64,000 nt of DNA from Stenotrophomonas maltophilia (GCF_003205835.1 NZ_CP029773.1:652501-716500); one strand, 5' to 3'; counted from the stretch's first letter, positions 1 to 8,128 are shown. The notes: generated from the sequence alone by a model not told the origin. Numbers and translations are program-made.

Positions 1-142
1 CGCGTCGGTCTACCGCAGCTTCGAGGACGTCGCCGATTTCCGCGAGGAGATCGAGAAGCTGGAGCGCGACCTGCCATCCAGTACCGAACAGCTGCAGCTG
101 CTGGGCGACGTGATCGCACTGACCAAGAAGAAGAAGGGCTGA
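1..142 (+). CDS. nrdR: Transcriptional repressor NrdR, C-terminal part (5' end outside window)
   Basis: The window opens inside this gene; the readable frame starts at base 2 and gives about 46 C-terminal residues ending in a lysine-rich tail. The stretch [12 protein letters not shown] followed by a charged helix matches the end of the ATP-cone domain of NrdR, the Zn- and nucleotide-binding repressor of ribonucleotide reductase genes. The zinc ribbon at the N-terminus lies outside the window. Position directly upstream of ribD is the usual proteobacterial order nrdR-ribD. Identity rests on this tail plus synteny. Confidence 0.85.
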   Translation, partial: ASVYRSFEDVADFREEIEKLERDLPSSTEQLQLLGDVIALTKKKKG

Positions 143-149
143 CGCCCCG

Positions 150-243
150 GTAGATGCCAACCTTGGTTGGCACAGATATCTGCTTCGGTGGGTGCCCACC
201 TTGGTTGGCACAGTGGCGCCCATCCACGCATGGCGTGGATCTA
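150..243. repeat. Cluster of three short palindromes (SMAG/REP-like) between nrdR and ribD
   Basis: Two near-identical palindromes with the core GCCAACCTTGGTTGGC (the second slightly changed, about 150-173 and 188-211) and a third with arms ATCCACGC/GCGTGGAT ending in CTAC. The outer ends carry GTAG and its complement, the hallmark of SMAG elements of S. maltophilia. They fill most of the nrdR-ribD gap. Confidence 0.85.
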
Positions 244-273
244 CACCGCCACCAACGGCGCTACCATGGCCGC

Positions 274-1359
274 ATGACCGCCCCGTTCTCCGTTCTCGAC
301 CACCTGCACATCGCCAACGCACTGCGTCTGGCCGAGCGTGCCGCCTACACCACCCGCCCCAACCCGATGGTCGGCTGCGTGATCGCCCACGGCGAACGCG
401 TGGTCGGGCAGGGCTGGCACCAGCGTGCCGGTGGACCGCACGCCGAAGTGTTCGCGCTGCGCGAGGCCGGAAGCGAGGCGCGCGGTGCCACCGCCTACGT
501 CACCCTGGAACCGTGCGCGCACTACGGGCGCACACCGCCGTGTGCGCTGGCCTTGATCGAAGCGGGTGTGTCGCGCGTCGTTGCCGCGATGCGCGATCCG
601 TTCCCGAAGGTCGATGGTGGTGGCTTCGATCTGCTGCGCAATGCCGGCATCGAGGTTGCCGAAGGACTGATGGCGACGCAGGCACGTGAGCTCAACAAGG
701 GCTTCCTGTCGCGTGTGGAGCGCAACCGGCCGTGGCTGCGGGTGAAGCTGGCGGCCAGCCTCGACGGTCGCACCGCGATGGCCGATGGTCGCTCCAAGTG
801 GATCACCGGCCCGGCCGCGCGCGAAGACGTGCAGCACTGGCGCGCGCGCGCAGGTGCGATCCTGACCGGCGCCGATACCGTGCTGGCCGACGACCCGATG
901 CTGACCGTGCGCCTGGCCGATACCGAGGTGATGCCGCCACTGCGCGTAGTGCTGGATTCGCGCCTGCGCTCACTGGAGTGCAGCCGTGTGCGCGAGGGCG
1001 GGGCACCGACGCTGTACCTGCACGATGCAGCGGTGAGTGCACCGGATGCGGCCGACGCAGAATTTTCCAGCGTGCCCAGTGTTGACGGCCGTCTCGATCT
1101 TGGCGCGGTGCTGGCACTGCTGGCCGAGCGCGGCATCAACGAAGTGCATACCGAAGCCGGCGCGACGCTGGCCGGTGCCTTGCTGCGCGGCGGCTGGGTG
1201 GACGAACTGCTGCTGTACCAGGCGCCTACGCTGTTGGGCGACAACGGACGCCCGCTGCTGGCCGGCCTTGGCATCGATGCCATGGACCAGCAGCGTCGCC
1301 TGCGTGTCGTGGACCAGCGCCAGGTTGGTGAGGACATCAGGCTGCTGCTGCGCCCGTGA
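274..1359 (+). CDS. ribD: Bifunctional riboflavin biosynthesis deaminase/reductase RibD
   Basis: Catalyses two steps of riboflavin synthesis: deamination of the pyrimidine product of GTP cyclohydrolase II and NADPH-dependent reduction of its ribosyl side chain. The N-terminal deaminase domain shows the zinc motif His56-Ala-Glu58 and Cys81...Cys90 (PCAHYGRTPPC). The C-terminal reductase domain begins near residue 145 (LRVKLAASLDGRTA). The ATG at 274 is chosen, giving 361 residues, the normal family length; the frame stays open upstream only because it runs through the palindromes. It is separated from ribE by about 7 kb of minus-strand genes, so it lies outside the FMN-riboswitch transcript. 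Confidence 0.96.
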   Translation: MTAPFSVLDHLHIANALRLAERAAYTTRPNPMVGCVIAHGERVVGQGWHQRAGGPHAEVFALREAGSEARGATAYVTLEPCAHYGRTPPCALALIEAGVSRVVAAMRDPFPKVDGGGFDLLRNAGIEVAEGLMATQARELNKGFLSRVERNRPWLRVKLAASLDGRTAMADGRSKWITGPAAREDVQHWRARAGAILTGADTVLADDPMLTVRLADTEVMPPLRVVLDSRLRSLECSRVREGGAPTLYLHDAAVSAPDAADAEFSSVPSVDGRLDLGAVLALLAERGINEVHTEAGATLAGALLRGGWVDELLLYQAPTLLGDNGRPLLAGLGIDAMDQQRRLRVVDQRQVGEDIRLLLRP

Positions 1360-1394
1360 GGCAATGACGCGAAGCAGGGGCGACGCCCTTGTCG

Positions 1395-1790
1395 TCAGGC
1401 ATCTTCGTCGTCTTCTTCGCCGACCGGGCACTGGCCCTTCCACTGCTGCTTCCACAGGGCATGCAGGTTGCGGCAGTACGCGCCCAGTGCCTCGCCCGGC
1501 AGTTTCTTCGCCTTCAATCGCAGCTGGTGACGGGTAAAGCCGTCGTCGTACTCATGGGGCAACACCAACACGGCACACTGATCGTGATACATCAGGAACG
1601 CGTGGCAGTCGTCGTCTTCGCTCATCCACGCATCCAGCTGCCTGTCGCTCAGCAGGGTTGACTCGAAGGCAACCGCTGGGATGACCGAGAAGGTCGTAAT
1701 CCTGGACTTGGGAGCTTTGGCTTGCCCGCACGCCACAAGCGCCAGCAGCGCCATCAGCATGACCGTGGTCGACGTCGTGCGGTGTTTCAT
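1395..1790 (-). CDS. Small putative lipoprotein, unknown function
   Basis: 131 residues from the ATG at 1790. The N-terminus has basic residues, a hydrophobic stretch and a lipobox LVAC, so lipid attachment at that cysteine is predicted. The mature part is polar, holds three further cysteines and ends in a very acidic tail (EEDDEDA). The frame is open 13 codons further upstream, but the start at 1790 gives a proper signal peptide. It lies downstream of two larger exported proteins on the same strand. I do not recognise the family. Confidence 0.7.
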   Translation of the reverse strand: MKHRTTSTTVMLMALLALVACGQAKAPKSRITTFSVIPAVAFESTLLSDRQLDAWMSEDDDCHAFLMYHDQCAVLVLPHEYDDGFTRHQLRLKAKKLPGEALGAYCRNLHALWKQQWKGQCPVGEEDDEDA

Positions 1791-1884
1791 GCGGTTGCCC
1801 CGATGGAAGAGGGCAACAGCATTGACCATGCGGGCCGCACAGGGCCATGCAACGGTTCTGAAAGTGCGTGCAGGTGGCCACAGC

Positions 1885-2796
1885 CTACCGGCACTCAGGG
1901 GTCCAAAGTGCCTGCATTCTTGGGCGGAAGGCCACGCATTGCTGCAGCAGCTCCGCCTCGGGAATCTGCTGTCGTTGCTTGCTCAGGGTACTGGCCAGTT
2001 CACTCACCCCCTTGAGTTCCTGCGGCGCAATGCGCGCCATGCAGCGACGATGCCGCTGCACAAGATCGTCGCACTCCATGATGCCGGTCATCTGCGCAAG
2101 GGCGTCATAGGTGCCGGTGCGATACAGGCCCCGCGGATGCGCGATGAGCGCTTCGATCAGGGCTTCATAGACGTCAGTTTCGACGCGGGCGTGTGAGAAA
2201 TCATCGTTCGGATGTTTCGATTCTTCGCTGTGCCAATCGGGCTCCTGAGTGGTCGATACCACGCGCGTGGTGCCACCGATCTCGTGGAAGGGGCCGTCGC
2301 GCAACGTCGCGATGTAGGCTCCCCAGAAGCGCTGCTCGCTTTGCTCACCGCCATCGAAGACCGTGGCCTCGGACAGATACCGAAGACGCTCGACATCGCC
2401 CACGCGGCAGGTAAAGTGCACGTCGGCAACCTGCATGCCTCCGGTCAGGCTGTACCATTCCTCGCTTCGGTGCGGCTGGCACCGGGTGTTGGCCAGAACC
2501 TGCAGCGCCCAGGCAAGATGCGGTAAATCCACGCCATCGATCGGATCGGCATGACGCTCGATGTTTCTCGTCCAGGTCGCCAGCAACACCGCCATTGGCG
2601 GAGCATCGACGGGCACATCGGTTGCACCCGTTTGGCCGGCCATGCGCTGCTGGACAAGCATCCGCAGTGCGAGGTCGTTGCGTTCCTGTATTGCCTGAAG
2701 ATGGTGGGAAACGACGTCTTCCGGTGTCCTGGCGCGGGCAGTTACCGAAGGCAGGTGCATACCCAAGGCCAGCAGGTAGAAAAGAAGACGGTGCAT
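1885..2796 (-). CDS. Exported protein of unknown function, paralogue of the next upstream gene
   Basis: 303 residues from the ATG at 2796, which begins a signal peptide (MHRLLFYLLALGMHLPSVTA). The C-terminal region has a cysteine-containing pattern shared with the neighbour at 2925-3809: C..L.Q.HR.C.A.IAP, then G(V/.)..A..L, then QC.A.RP...LWT.EC. A central block with VHFTCRVGD also matches the neighbour's ISFSCQVPD. The two genes are therefore tandem paralogues. The even cysteine pattern suggests disulfides in the periplasm. No enzyme motif is visible; function unknown. Confidence 0.75.
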   Translation of the reverse strand: MHRLLFYLLALGMHLPSVTARARTPEDVVSHHLQAIQERNDLALRMLVQQRMAGQTGATDVPVDAPPMAVLLATWTRNIERHADPIDGVDLPHLAWALQVLANTRCQPHRSEEWYSLTGGMQVADVHFTCRVGDVERLRYLSEATVFDGGEQSEQRFWGAYIATLRDGPFHEIGGTTRVVSTTQEPDWHSEESKHPNDDFSHARVETDVYEALIEALIAHPRGLYRTGTYDALAQMTGIMECDDLVQRHRRCMARIAPQELKGVSELASTLSKQRQQIPEAELLQQCVAFRPRMQALWTPECR

Positions 2797-2924
2797 GGTG
2801 ATTCCATCCAGACGGGGCGGAGAGAATGCTCCCCGCCCCGTGGCCTGTCCATGCAACTAGTCCGAACGTGCGGTCTGGGTTCCGCCGGACATCGCTGATT
2901 CCGTAGCGTTCAGTTCCTACGTTC

Positions 2925-3809
2925 TCACGCGCACTCGTCGGTCCACATCATCTCCGCGATCGGGCGCAGTGCCTTGCACTCCTGCGTCATCTCATCGGCC
3001 GATTGCACCTGGGCCTTGGCCTTCAGTTCCTCGGCCATGGCGTCCACGCCGCTGATCTGGTCCGGTGCGATCTTCGCCACGCAGGCGCGATGCTGCTGCA
3101 GCAGCAGGTCGCAGCCCGGTACGCCGGTCACCTTCGGCGCGTTGGCCGCCTGCGCGTCCTGCATCCAGTCTTCGAACGGTGCCAGCGCGCCGGCCACGGT
3201 GCCCACCAGGTCATCGAAGTTGCCGCTGTACCAGTAGCCGTTGTCCTTGGCCGGGTACAGGGTGAAGGTGCCGCTGACCGGCGCGCGCGCGCCACTCTGC
3301 AGCGCCTGGGTATAGGCATCGGTGAACTGCTTGCGCGAGGCCGGGCTGGCATCGGCGGCCAGGCTGGCGGCGAACAGCGGGCGAACCTTGCCGAGGTCGG
3401 GCACCTGGCAGCTGAAGCTGATGCGCGCCAGCTTCTGGTCTTCAACGTATTCGTTGTCTTCGATCACGCTCTTGGTCGCGCGGCACTTCGAATCACGCAG
3501 CGCCTTGGCATACAGCGCTTCGGTGGTCGCAGCGTCGACCTTGGCGCCGGTGCTGGCCAGCACGGTCTGCCAGGGTTCGGCCAATGCCTTGGCCAGCGCA
3601 CCCGGGTTCGGGGTCACAGCGTCCTGGCCTTCGAATGCCGGCTTCAGTGCGTCGTTGAGCGTGCGCGTGGCGGCCGCGTCGTCTTCCAGCAGCACGCGTG
3701 CGTACAGATCGAAGGCCTGCTCGGGCGTCAGTTGGGCTGGTGCAGCGCTGGTGAACAGCGGTGCGCACAGCAGGGCACTGCCCAGAAGGGTACGGAGGGG
3801 GGTCTTCAT
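2925..3809 (-). CDS. Exported protein of unknown function, tandem paralogue
   Basis: 294 residues from the ATG at 3809, beginning with a cleavable signal peptide ending near TSAAPA. The body is alanine-rich and helical, then carries the same cysteine framework as the gene at 1885-2796: SFSCQVPD in the middle and CDLLLQQHRACVAKIAP plus a terminal WTDEC at the end. Codon use is typical of the genome, unlike the effector cassette next door. The family and substrate are not recognised; a periplasmic location is inferred from the signal peptide and cysteines. Confidence 0.78.
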   Translation of the reverse strand: MKTPLRTLLGSALLCAPLFTSAAPAQLTPEQAFDLYARVLLEDDAAATRTLNDALKPAFEGQDAVTPNPGALAKALAEPWQTVLASTGAKVDAATTEALYAKALRDSKCRATKSVIEDNEYVEDQKLARISFSCQVPDLGKVRPLFAASLAADASPASRKQFTDAYTQALQSGARAPVSGTFTLYPAKDNGYWYSGNFDDLVGTVAGALAPFEDWMQDAQAANAPKVTGVPGCDLLLQQHRACVAKIAPDQISGVDAMAEELKAKAQVQSADEMTQECKALRPIAEMMWTDECA

Positions 3810-3958
3810 GACGTGGGTTCCTGGTCCAGAGGCGGGCAAGCCTAGCGCACTTTGCGTGCAGTCAGTACGCATCCATCCGGGCTTGGCAGAAGCGAATGGA
3901 GTCCGCTCATTCTTAAGGGGGATCGCCGGAAATTCCAGGCACCCCTACTGCCGCCGTC

Positions 3959-4720
3959 TCACTCAAGCAGCGACGTGTCGGTGACATCCAGCAGCCCCGC
4001 ATTGGCCATGCGCAGTTCCACCTGATGCGCGCGCTTGATGTGGTCGGGATTGTGCAGGTCGAACGGTTCGTCCACGGCCACGATGATCGTACCTCTGCCT
4101 TTCACCACTTCCATCTTGGCCGCCTCCGGAATGAACCTGTGCGGCACCAGCACAGGGACGAAGCCCATCCAGCCCAGCCAACGGCGGTGAGGGAACAGCC
4201 TGTGGTTGAGGTAGTAGGTCTGGTAGCCCTTGCCTTCAGGCTTCGGTCCAACCGCATCCGTTGAGACGAACTCGACGTCGACTGTTTGAGCTATCGCGGC
4301 AATGCACCTGCGGACGATGACGGACGCCTCGGATTCACCGAATGCTTCGATCGGTGCATCGATTTCCATCGTCAATTGGCCAAACCAAGGCCAGTAATTG
4401 ATCGAGGTGCATCCTGTCGCCTTCCATTCCTTATGCGTCCTCGCTGTGGTCAGGTTTGCGCCTGCGCCCGCAGCAGAGGGAGCTGTGGGGTACTCATCAC
4501 CGTCCTGCCGTGCGTTGAACGCAAGCATCTCGATGAACCTTGTTCTGTCGGTGAATGGGATCGGGCCCTTCCCGCGCGAGTGCTCCACCCAGCCATTGAA
4601 CAGCGCACTCACCTCCAGTAGCGCTTGAAGTAGCGGCTCCAGATCGCGATAGACGGTAGAGGCATCAACGATTCTCTCAGGGATAGTGCAGTGGATCTTG
4701 CATCTGTACATGATCGTCAT
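3959..4720 (-). CDS. Imm52-type immunity protein of the adjacent nuclease effector
   Basis: 253 residues from the ATG at 4720, which overlaps the effector stop codon by 4 nt (ATGA), so the two are translationally coupled. It has no signal peptide or membrane segment and is rich in aromatic residues, with tryptophan motifs such as NYWPWFGQ and RRWLGWMGF. Imm52 proteins are the usual partners of Tox-REase-5 toxins. In that family the immunity protein binds and blocks the nuclease in the cytoplasm of the producer and its kin. The assignment rests on position, size and general resemblance; confidence in the exact family is moderate. Confidence 0.7.
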   Translation of the reverse strand: MTIMYRCKIHCTIPERIVDASTVYRDLEPLLQALLEVSALFNGWVEHSRGKGPIPFTDRTRFIEMLAFNARQDGDEYPTAPSAAGAGANLTTARTHKEWKATGCTSINYWPWFGQLTMEIDAPIEAFGESEASVIVRRCIAAIAQTVDVEFVSTDAVGPKPEGKGYQTYYLNHRLFPHRRWLGWMGFVPVLVPHRFIPEAAKMEVVKGRGTIIVAVDEPFDLHNPDHIKRAHQVELRMANAGLLDVTDTSLLE

Positions 4721-5439
4721 GGCGTATGCCTGAGATGAATGGAGTGGCTGGCAAGAATTTGCTGGGCTGCCATGAAGCACTCGACTTCAAGGAAGTGCCA
4801 TTCGAGCTTTGCGGGTCTGCCCAGCGCTGCAACGTGGCACAGGTGTGCTTTGAACTGCTTCGCCCAGCTGTCTAGGATCGACGGACGCCTGCCGCCAAGT
4901 GCAGCCCAAGGGTGGAGATTTCCAATTGCGGAGAAAAACTGCTTGTAGTGCCCCTTCGCTTCCACCACCGTGCATCGGCTCCGCCAGAAGCCATCAAAGC
5001 GGATGCCGCCGTGGTTCCACTCGGTAACGGTGATCTCGTTTTTGCCCTTGCCGGCCGTCAGTCTCAGGCGAGCGCGGTCCAGTCCGGTGCCGCCATAGGT
5101 GTAGGCGAACACTTCCGGGCCCGCCAGGTGATTGGCAATGCGCAGCTGGTAGTCGAAGTTGCGGTACTGTTTGAACGGAATCGTGTAGTTGGCGGGCACC
5201 AGGAAGCCCCGCGCCAGCTTGCAGGCATTGCAGTCGTTCTGGTTACTGGTCTGCGCGCAGTCTGTTTCGCTGGCTTCCACGCGCGGTTCAACCTTGGAAT
5301 CGGCGCCGACGCCTGCGGCTTCCTTGATGCCGCGCCAGATCTGGCCAAGCGTAGGGCCACCGGCCGTGTCTCCCGGGATTCCGCCAGGCGCGTGCCCGGG
5401 AACATCCTGTGTAGGGTCCCGGCCACCCGGAATCGTCAC
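4717..5439 (-). CDS. Type VI secretion effector with Tox-REase-5 nuclease domain (TseT-like)
   Basis: Predicted DNase toxin delivered by a type VI apparatus. With the GTG at 5439 it has 240 residues. A proline/glycine-rich head is followed by the toxin domain (about 90-200). The restriction-endonuclease core is FDGF with Asp149, then VVEAKG with Glu160 and Lys162 (D...ExK). The GTG has no Shine-Dalgarno. The frame is open a further 16 codons to a TGA at 5488, and an AAGGAG sits just after that TGA. The true start could therefore be a CTG at 5475 or 5481, adding a proline-rich head. The upstream PAAR, DUF4123 and small genes and the downstream immunity gene match the P. aeruginosa tseT locus. 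Confidence 0.82.
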   Translation of the reverse strand: MTIPGGRDPTQDVPGHAPGGIPGDTAGGPTLGQIWRGIKEAAGVGADSKVEPRVEASETDCAQTSNQNDCNACKLARGFLVPANYTIPFKQYRNFDYQLRIANHLAGPEVFAYTYGGTGLDRARLRLTAGKGKNEITVTEWNHGGIRFDGFWRSRCTVVEAKGHYKQFFSAIGNLHPWAALGGRRPSILDSWAKQFKAHLCHVAALGRPAKLEWHFLEVECFMAAQQILASHSIHLRHTP

Positions 5440-5487
5440 CGGTGGCAGCGGTAGAGGTAGTGGAATGGCACCCAGGGTCAGCTCCTT

Positions 5488-5835
5488 TCAGTCGGACAGA
5501 AAGCACGAGGCGAGCAGTGCCAGCAGATCGGCGGCCGTTGCGTTGGCGTGGGTGGTCCGCCGGAACCACGCCACGGTCAGCGCGTGATCGCGCAGTCCAG
5601 GTGCCCAGGCCACGTCGGCCTTCACCCAGCGCACTATCGTGGGCAGATGGGTGATGTGCAGTGAGGTCACTGCATGGCGGTAGCTTGTACGCACTGCCTG
5701 CAGGAGCGCTGCATCGTTCAGATGCGCGGTTTCGCCGGGAAATCCGCTACGTGTCTCGTCAGCGAGCGGGCTGCAGAATGTAGCCGCGTCGGGCAGACGG
5801 AGCATCGCGTACTGCTCAGTGCTCAATGTCAGCAT
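5488..5835 (-). CDS. Small effector co-chaperone candidate (co-TecT position)
   Basis: 115 residues, no signal peptide, no recognised domain. Its start overlaps the end of the DUF4123 gene by 20 nt, and an alternative ATG lies 10 codons in. Its stop codon TGA is in the same frame as the effector that follows. In P. aeruginosa the equivalent slot, between the DUF4123 adaptor TecT and the effector TseT, is filled by co-TecT, a small protein that binds the adaptor. The role here is inferred only from that position. Confidence 0.65.
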   Translation of the reverse strand: MLTLSTEQYAMLRLPDAATFCSPLADETRSGFPGETAHLNDAALLQAVRTSYRHAVTSLHITHLPTIVRWVKADVAWAPGLRDHALTVAWFRRTTHANATAADLLALLASCFLSD

Positions 5836-6322
5836 CGTCTACCTCCTGCTGCTCCAGTTCGCTGCGGGTCAGCCCCCATGTCTGACCGCCCACGGTGATC
5901 TGCCACAAGTTGATCGGCCCGAAGAGCTGCCGCAGTTGTTGCATTGTCAGTACGTCGCGGTAGCGCAGCCATGCGCGTGGATCGTAGTAGCGCATCAGCG
6001 CGAGTGATCCATCGGGAAGGGCGATGTCGAGCTGTGCACGCAGATGGAGGAACACCTCCTCGAACGGTACGTCCGAGAACAGACAGGTGGTTCCCGCAGG
6101 CTGGTGGCCGAGCTGCCGCAACCAATGATGCATGGGCTGTTCAATGGCACCCCGCGGCAGTTCGAGCAGATACGGTGACGCGTGCAGGAGGTTTCCTTCG
6201 GGTTGTCCTGCGAACAGTGAGCGATGCATCAGTGCGCTGTGCGTCGCATGGTGATGCAGCGCTGCTTCGCGATCTTCATCCGGCGCACAGTCCAGCAGCG
6301 CATAGGCGTAGTGGCCGATCAT
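5816..6322 (-). CDS. DUF4123 type VI effector adaptor (TecT/Tap-like)
   Basis: 168 residues from the ATG at 6322, which overlaps the PAAR stop by 4 nt. The sequence has the layout of DUF4123 proteins: an N-terminal strand YAYALLDCA, a central SPYLLEL stretch, and a later SLALMRYYDPR block with the ...RYYDPR signature of the family. DUF4123 proteins are cytoplasmic chaperones that load a cognate effector onto its PAAR or VgrG spike and are not secreted themselves. The longer upstream frame overlaps the PAAR gene and is ignored. Confidence 0.85.
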   Translation of the reverse strand: MIGHYAYALLDCAPDEDREAALHHHATHSALMHRSLFAGQPEGNLLHASPYLLELPRGAIEQPMHHWLRQLGHQPAGTTCLFSDVPFEEVFLHLRAQLDIALPDGSLALMRYYDPRAWLRYRDVLTMQQLRQLFGPINLWQITVGGQTWGLTRSELEQQEVDDADIEH

Positions 6323-6711
6323 GCGCGCGCCAGCAGTGGGGCGGCACTGGCGGCCGCAGCCCGCAAGCATTCCAGGCAGACCGGGGGTCTGGAAGCAGAT
6401 GCCTGGGCAGGCTCCCTCTGGGGATGTTCATCATCGGCAGTGGCATCGGTGACAAACACCAACCGCTGCTGGGTCGAGATCAGCTGGCAGCCACAGGCGA
6501 GGTGGTGCCCGTGCAGTGCAACGGGATGTCCGTCGATGAGCAGGGTAGGTTCACCCTGCACGATCGGAAAGATGCCCTGGTGCAGTGGGCAGCTCGCCCG
6601 GTCGCCTTCGTGTGCGACCGCTTTGCCCTCGATATCGGTGTACGGCGATCCTGTGATGACGCACCCGTTGCTGTGGGTTGTGTCGCCTACGACGATCCAA
6701 TGTCTTTTCAT
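6319..6711 (-). CDS. PAAR-domain spike-tip protein
   Basis: 130 residues from the ATG at 6711. It has the features of PAAR proteins: an early VVGDTT followed by G..ITGS, then VAHEGDRASCPLHQG, then a DG.PVALHGH repeat and CGCQL, with Cys/His residues placed for zinc binding at the cone tip. PAAR proteins sharpen the VgrG spike and recruit effectors. It is the first gene of the five-gene cassette. The C-terminal tail is alanine/proline-rich with a further CLEC pair. No core type VI genes are present in the window. Confidence 0.85.
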   Translation of the reverse strand: MKRHWIVVGDTTHSNGCVITGSPYTDIEGKAVAHEGDRASCPLHQGIFPIVQGEPTLLIDGHPVALHGHHLACGCQLISTQQRLVFVTDATADDEHPQREPAQASASRPPVCLECLRAAAASAAPLLARA

Positions 6712-6995
6712 GACGCGATGCGGGTTACCTTGCCTGGGCCGAACATGCCGGGCCATGCGGGCATCAGACAAGGTCATCGATTCGCCGTGATGTCGCATAC
6801 GGTTTGCGTGGGTGGCCTCAACGGTGCTGCCAACGTCGCTAACCCGCCGGGATCATTGACGTCTTTCGCAAATGCCCGTCGTGGCGGACCGGATTGCCTT
6901 TCGTACTCGTCCTAAAGCCACCCGGCGCAGTGAGCGTGCCGGGTTGCAGAAAACGACACGTACTCCGCCACAGTGCAGCGCGCTGCTGTAGGGAC
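6712..6995. other. Intergenic region upstream of the PAAR cassette
   Basis: About 280 bases between the PAAR start and the terminator of the Ax21-like gene, 343 bases without a gene when the terminator region is included. It must hold the promoter of the effector cassette, but I see no convincing -35/-10 pair, palindrome or conserved RNA in it. The long plus-strand frame covering it is a shadow. Confidence 0.4.
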
Positions 6996-7025
6996 AAAAA
7001 AAACGGGCCCCTTGCGGGGCCCGTT
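6996..7025 (-). terminator. Rho-independent terminator of the Ax21-like gene
   Basis: A stem with arms ACGGGCCCC and GGGGCCCGT closes a TTGC loop and, read on the minus strand, is followed by an eight-T run. It lies about 30 bases beyond the stop codon of the gene at 7055-7675. Confidence 0.92.
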
Positions 7026-7054
7026 CGATCGCACGACGAGGAGCGATCGTTGGA

Positions 7055-7675
7055 TCAGAAGCTGGCGCGGACGCCGGCCGAGTACTGGGTGACGTCGCGG
7101 TAGCCGGAGATCTCGCCCACCAGGCCCCAGGTCCGGGTGAAGTTGATCTGGCCGCCGACGGTGCCCACCCAGGTGCCCTTGAAGTGGTTGCCGCCATCCA
7201 TGTAGCCGGCCTTGGCCCAGGCTTCGGTCATGGCCGACGGCTTGCCGCGGATGCCCATGGTGACGCGGCCCAGATTGGTGTGATCCTTCTGGCTGAAACG
7301 CAGGCCGTCGAAACGGACGGTGGCTTCGGCGTTCTGGCGCACCCACGCGGCATCGGCGGTGAAGTCCAGGCGGTCGGTCCACGGCATGTGGTAGCCGATG
7401 CCGAGCTCCGGCTGGTTCAGTTCCAGCTTCAGCGAATCATTGCCGTAGTGATTGGTCTTGCTGGTGCGCGACCAGCCACCGAACACATAGACCTGTTCGG
7501 CGATGGCCACCGAGCCACGCAGGTAGCCGCCGTCGACCTTGGGGTCGTCCAGTGCGTTGTCGTCAACCTTGACCTGCGTCCAGCCGCCTTCAACGTAGGT
7601 GTAGCTCAGGGCTTCAGCCGAAGCCGTGAACGGGGCGGCGGCCAGCAGGGCGGCCACGATCAGGATCTTGCGCAT
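7055..7675 (-). CDS. Ax21-family outer-membrane beta-barrel protein
   Basis: 206 residues with a signal peptide cleaved near TASA-EA, then LSYTYVEGGW, the start typical of Ax21-family proteins of Xanthomonas and Stenotrophomonas. Alternating amphipathic strands and a terminal aromatic (ASF) fit a small outer-membrane barrel assembled by Bam. The Ax21 name comes from an activator of rice immunity claim that was later retracted, so no signalling role is assumed. It is a single gene with its own terminator. The upstream 100 bases on its strand are AT-rich (around 7760-7785) and likely hold the promoter. Confidence 0.85.
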   Translation of the reverse strand: MRKILIVAALLAAAPFTASAEALSYTYVEGGWTQVKVDDNALDDPKVDGGYLRGSVAIAEQVYVFGGWSRTSKTNHYGNDSLKLELNQPELGIGYHMPWTDRLDFTADAAWVRQNAEATVRFDGLRFSQKDHTNLGRVTMGIRGKPSAMTEAWAKAGYMDGGNHFKGTWVGTVGGQINFTRTWGLVGEISGYRDVTQYSAGVRASF

Positions 7676-7820
7676 GGGAATTCCTGTGAATTTCAGTCCT
7701 TTGGCGGGCCTGCCCAGCGGGCTGCCCGTGGCGACCTCATGTCGTCCAGCGCAGGATTTTAATGAAAGTTTTACAAATTACGAGCGACGGCCGTCACAGG
7801 TTGGGGCAGGCCGGGGTTGG

Positions 7821-7923
7821 GGGTCGGATCCGTTTCCCATCGGGAAACGGCTCTGACCCCTGCGCTGCTGTGCCACCGGTCCATGGGGTCAGAGCCCTTT
7901 CCTGCGGAAAGGGATCCGACCCC
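7821..7923. repeat. Two copies of a TCGGATCC/CTGACCC palindromic repeat
   Basis: Copies at 7821-7860 and 7885-7923. Each has ends GGGTCGGATCC and its partner GGCTCTGACCCC around a CGTTTCCC/GGGAAACG or CCTTTCC/GGAAAGG stem. The two copies are in opposite orientation. This is a different family from the GTAG palindromes and recurs at 21255, 22331, 41766, 45835, 45882, 46054 and 52556. Confidence 0.85.
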
Positions 7924-7988
7924 GGTCACCCACCCCGTTCAGCCCGGGCTGGTACACTAACCACGCCGGTTCGCCGGTACACAAACGT

Positions 7989-8128
7989 CTTCAGGGCGGG
8001 GTGCAATTCCCCACCGGCGGTAGGTGCGCAAGCACGAGCCCGCGAGCGCCCCGGCCCATGGCCGGGGGTCAGCAGATCCGGTCCAATGCCGGAGCCGACG
8101 GTCATAGTCCGGATGAAAGAAGACGGTG
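7989..8128 (+). promoter_or_regulatory. FMN riboswitch (RFN element) upstream of ribE
   Basis: The conserved RFN blocks appear in order: GGGCGGGGTGCAATTCCCC with ACCGGCGGTA, then GAGCCCGCGAGCG, a variable GGCCCATGGCC hairpin, GGTCAGCAGATCCGGT, GCCGGAGCCGACGGTCATAG and TCCGGATGAAAGAAGAC. FMN binding in such elements lowers expression of riboflavin genes. The control region reaches to the ribE start at 8203; a TACACT at 7953-7958 may be the -10 box. ribE, ribBA, ribH and nusB lie downstream of it. Confidence 0.96.

Noticed and set aside
5488..5490. Selenocysteine reading of the in-frame TGA in the effector cassette
   Set aside because: No selenoprotein family fits and a well-placed AAGGAG follows, which favours a new start.
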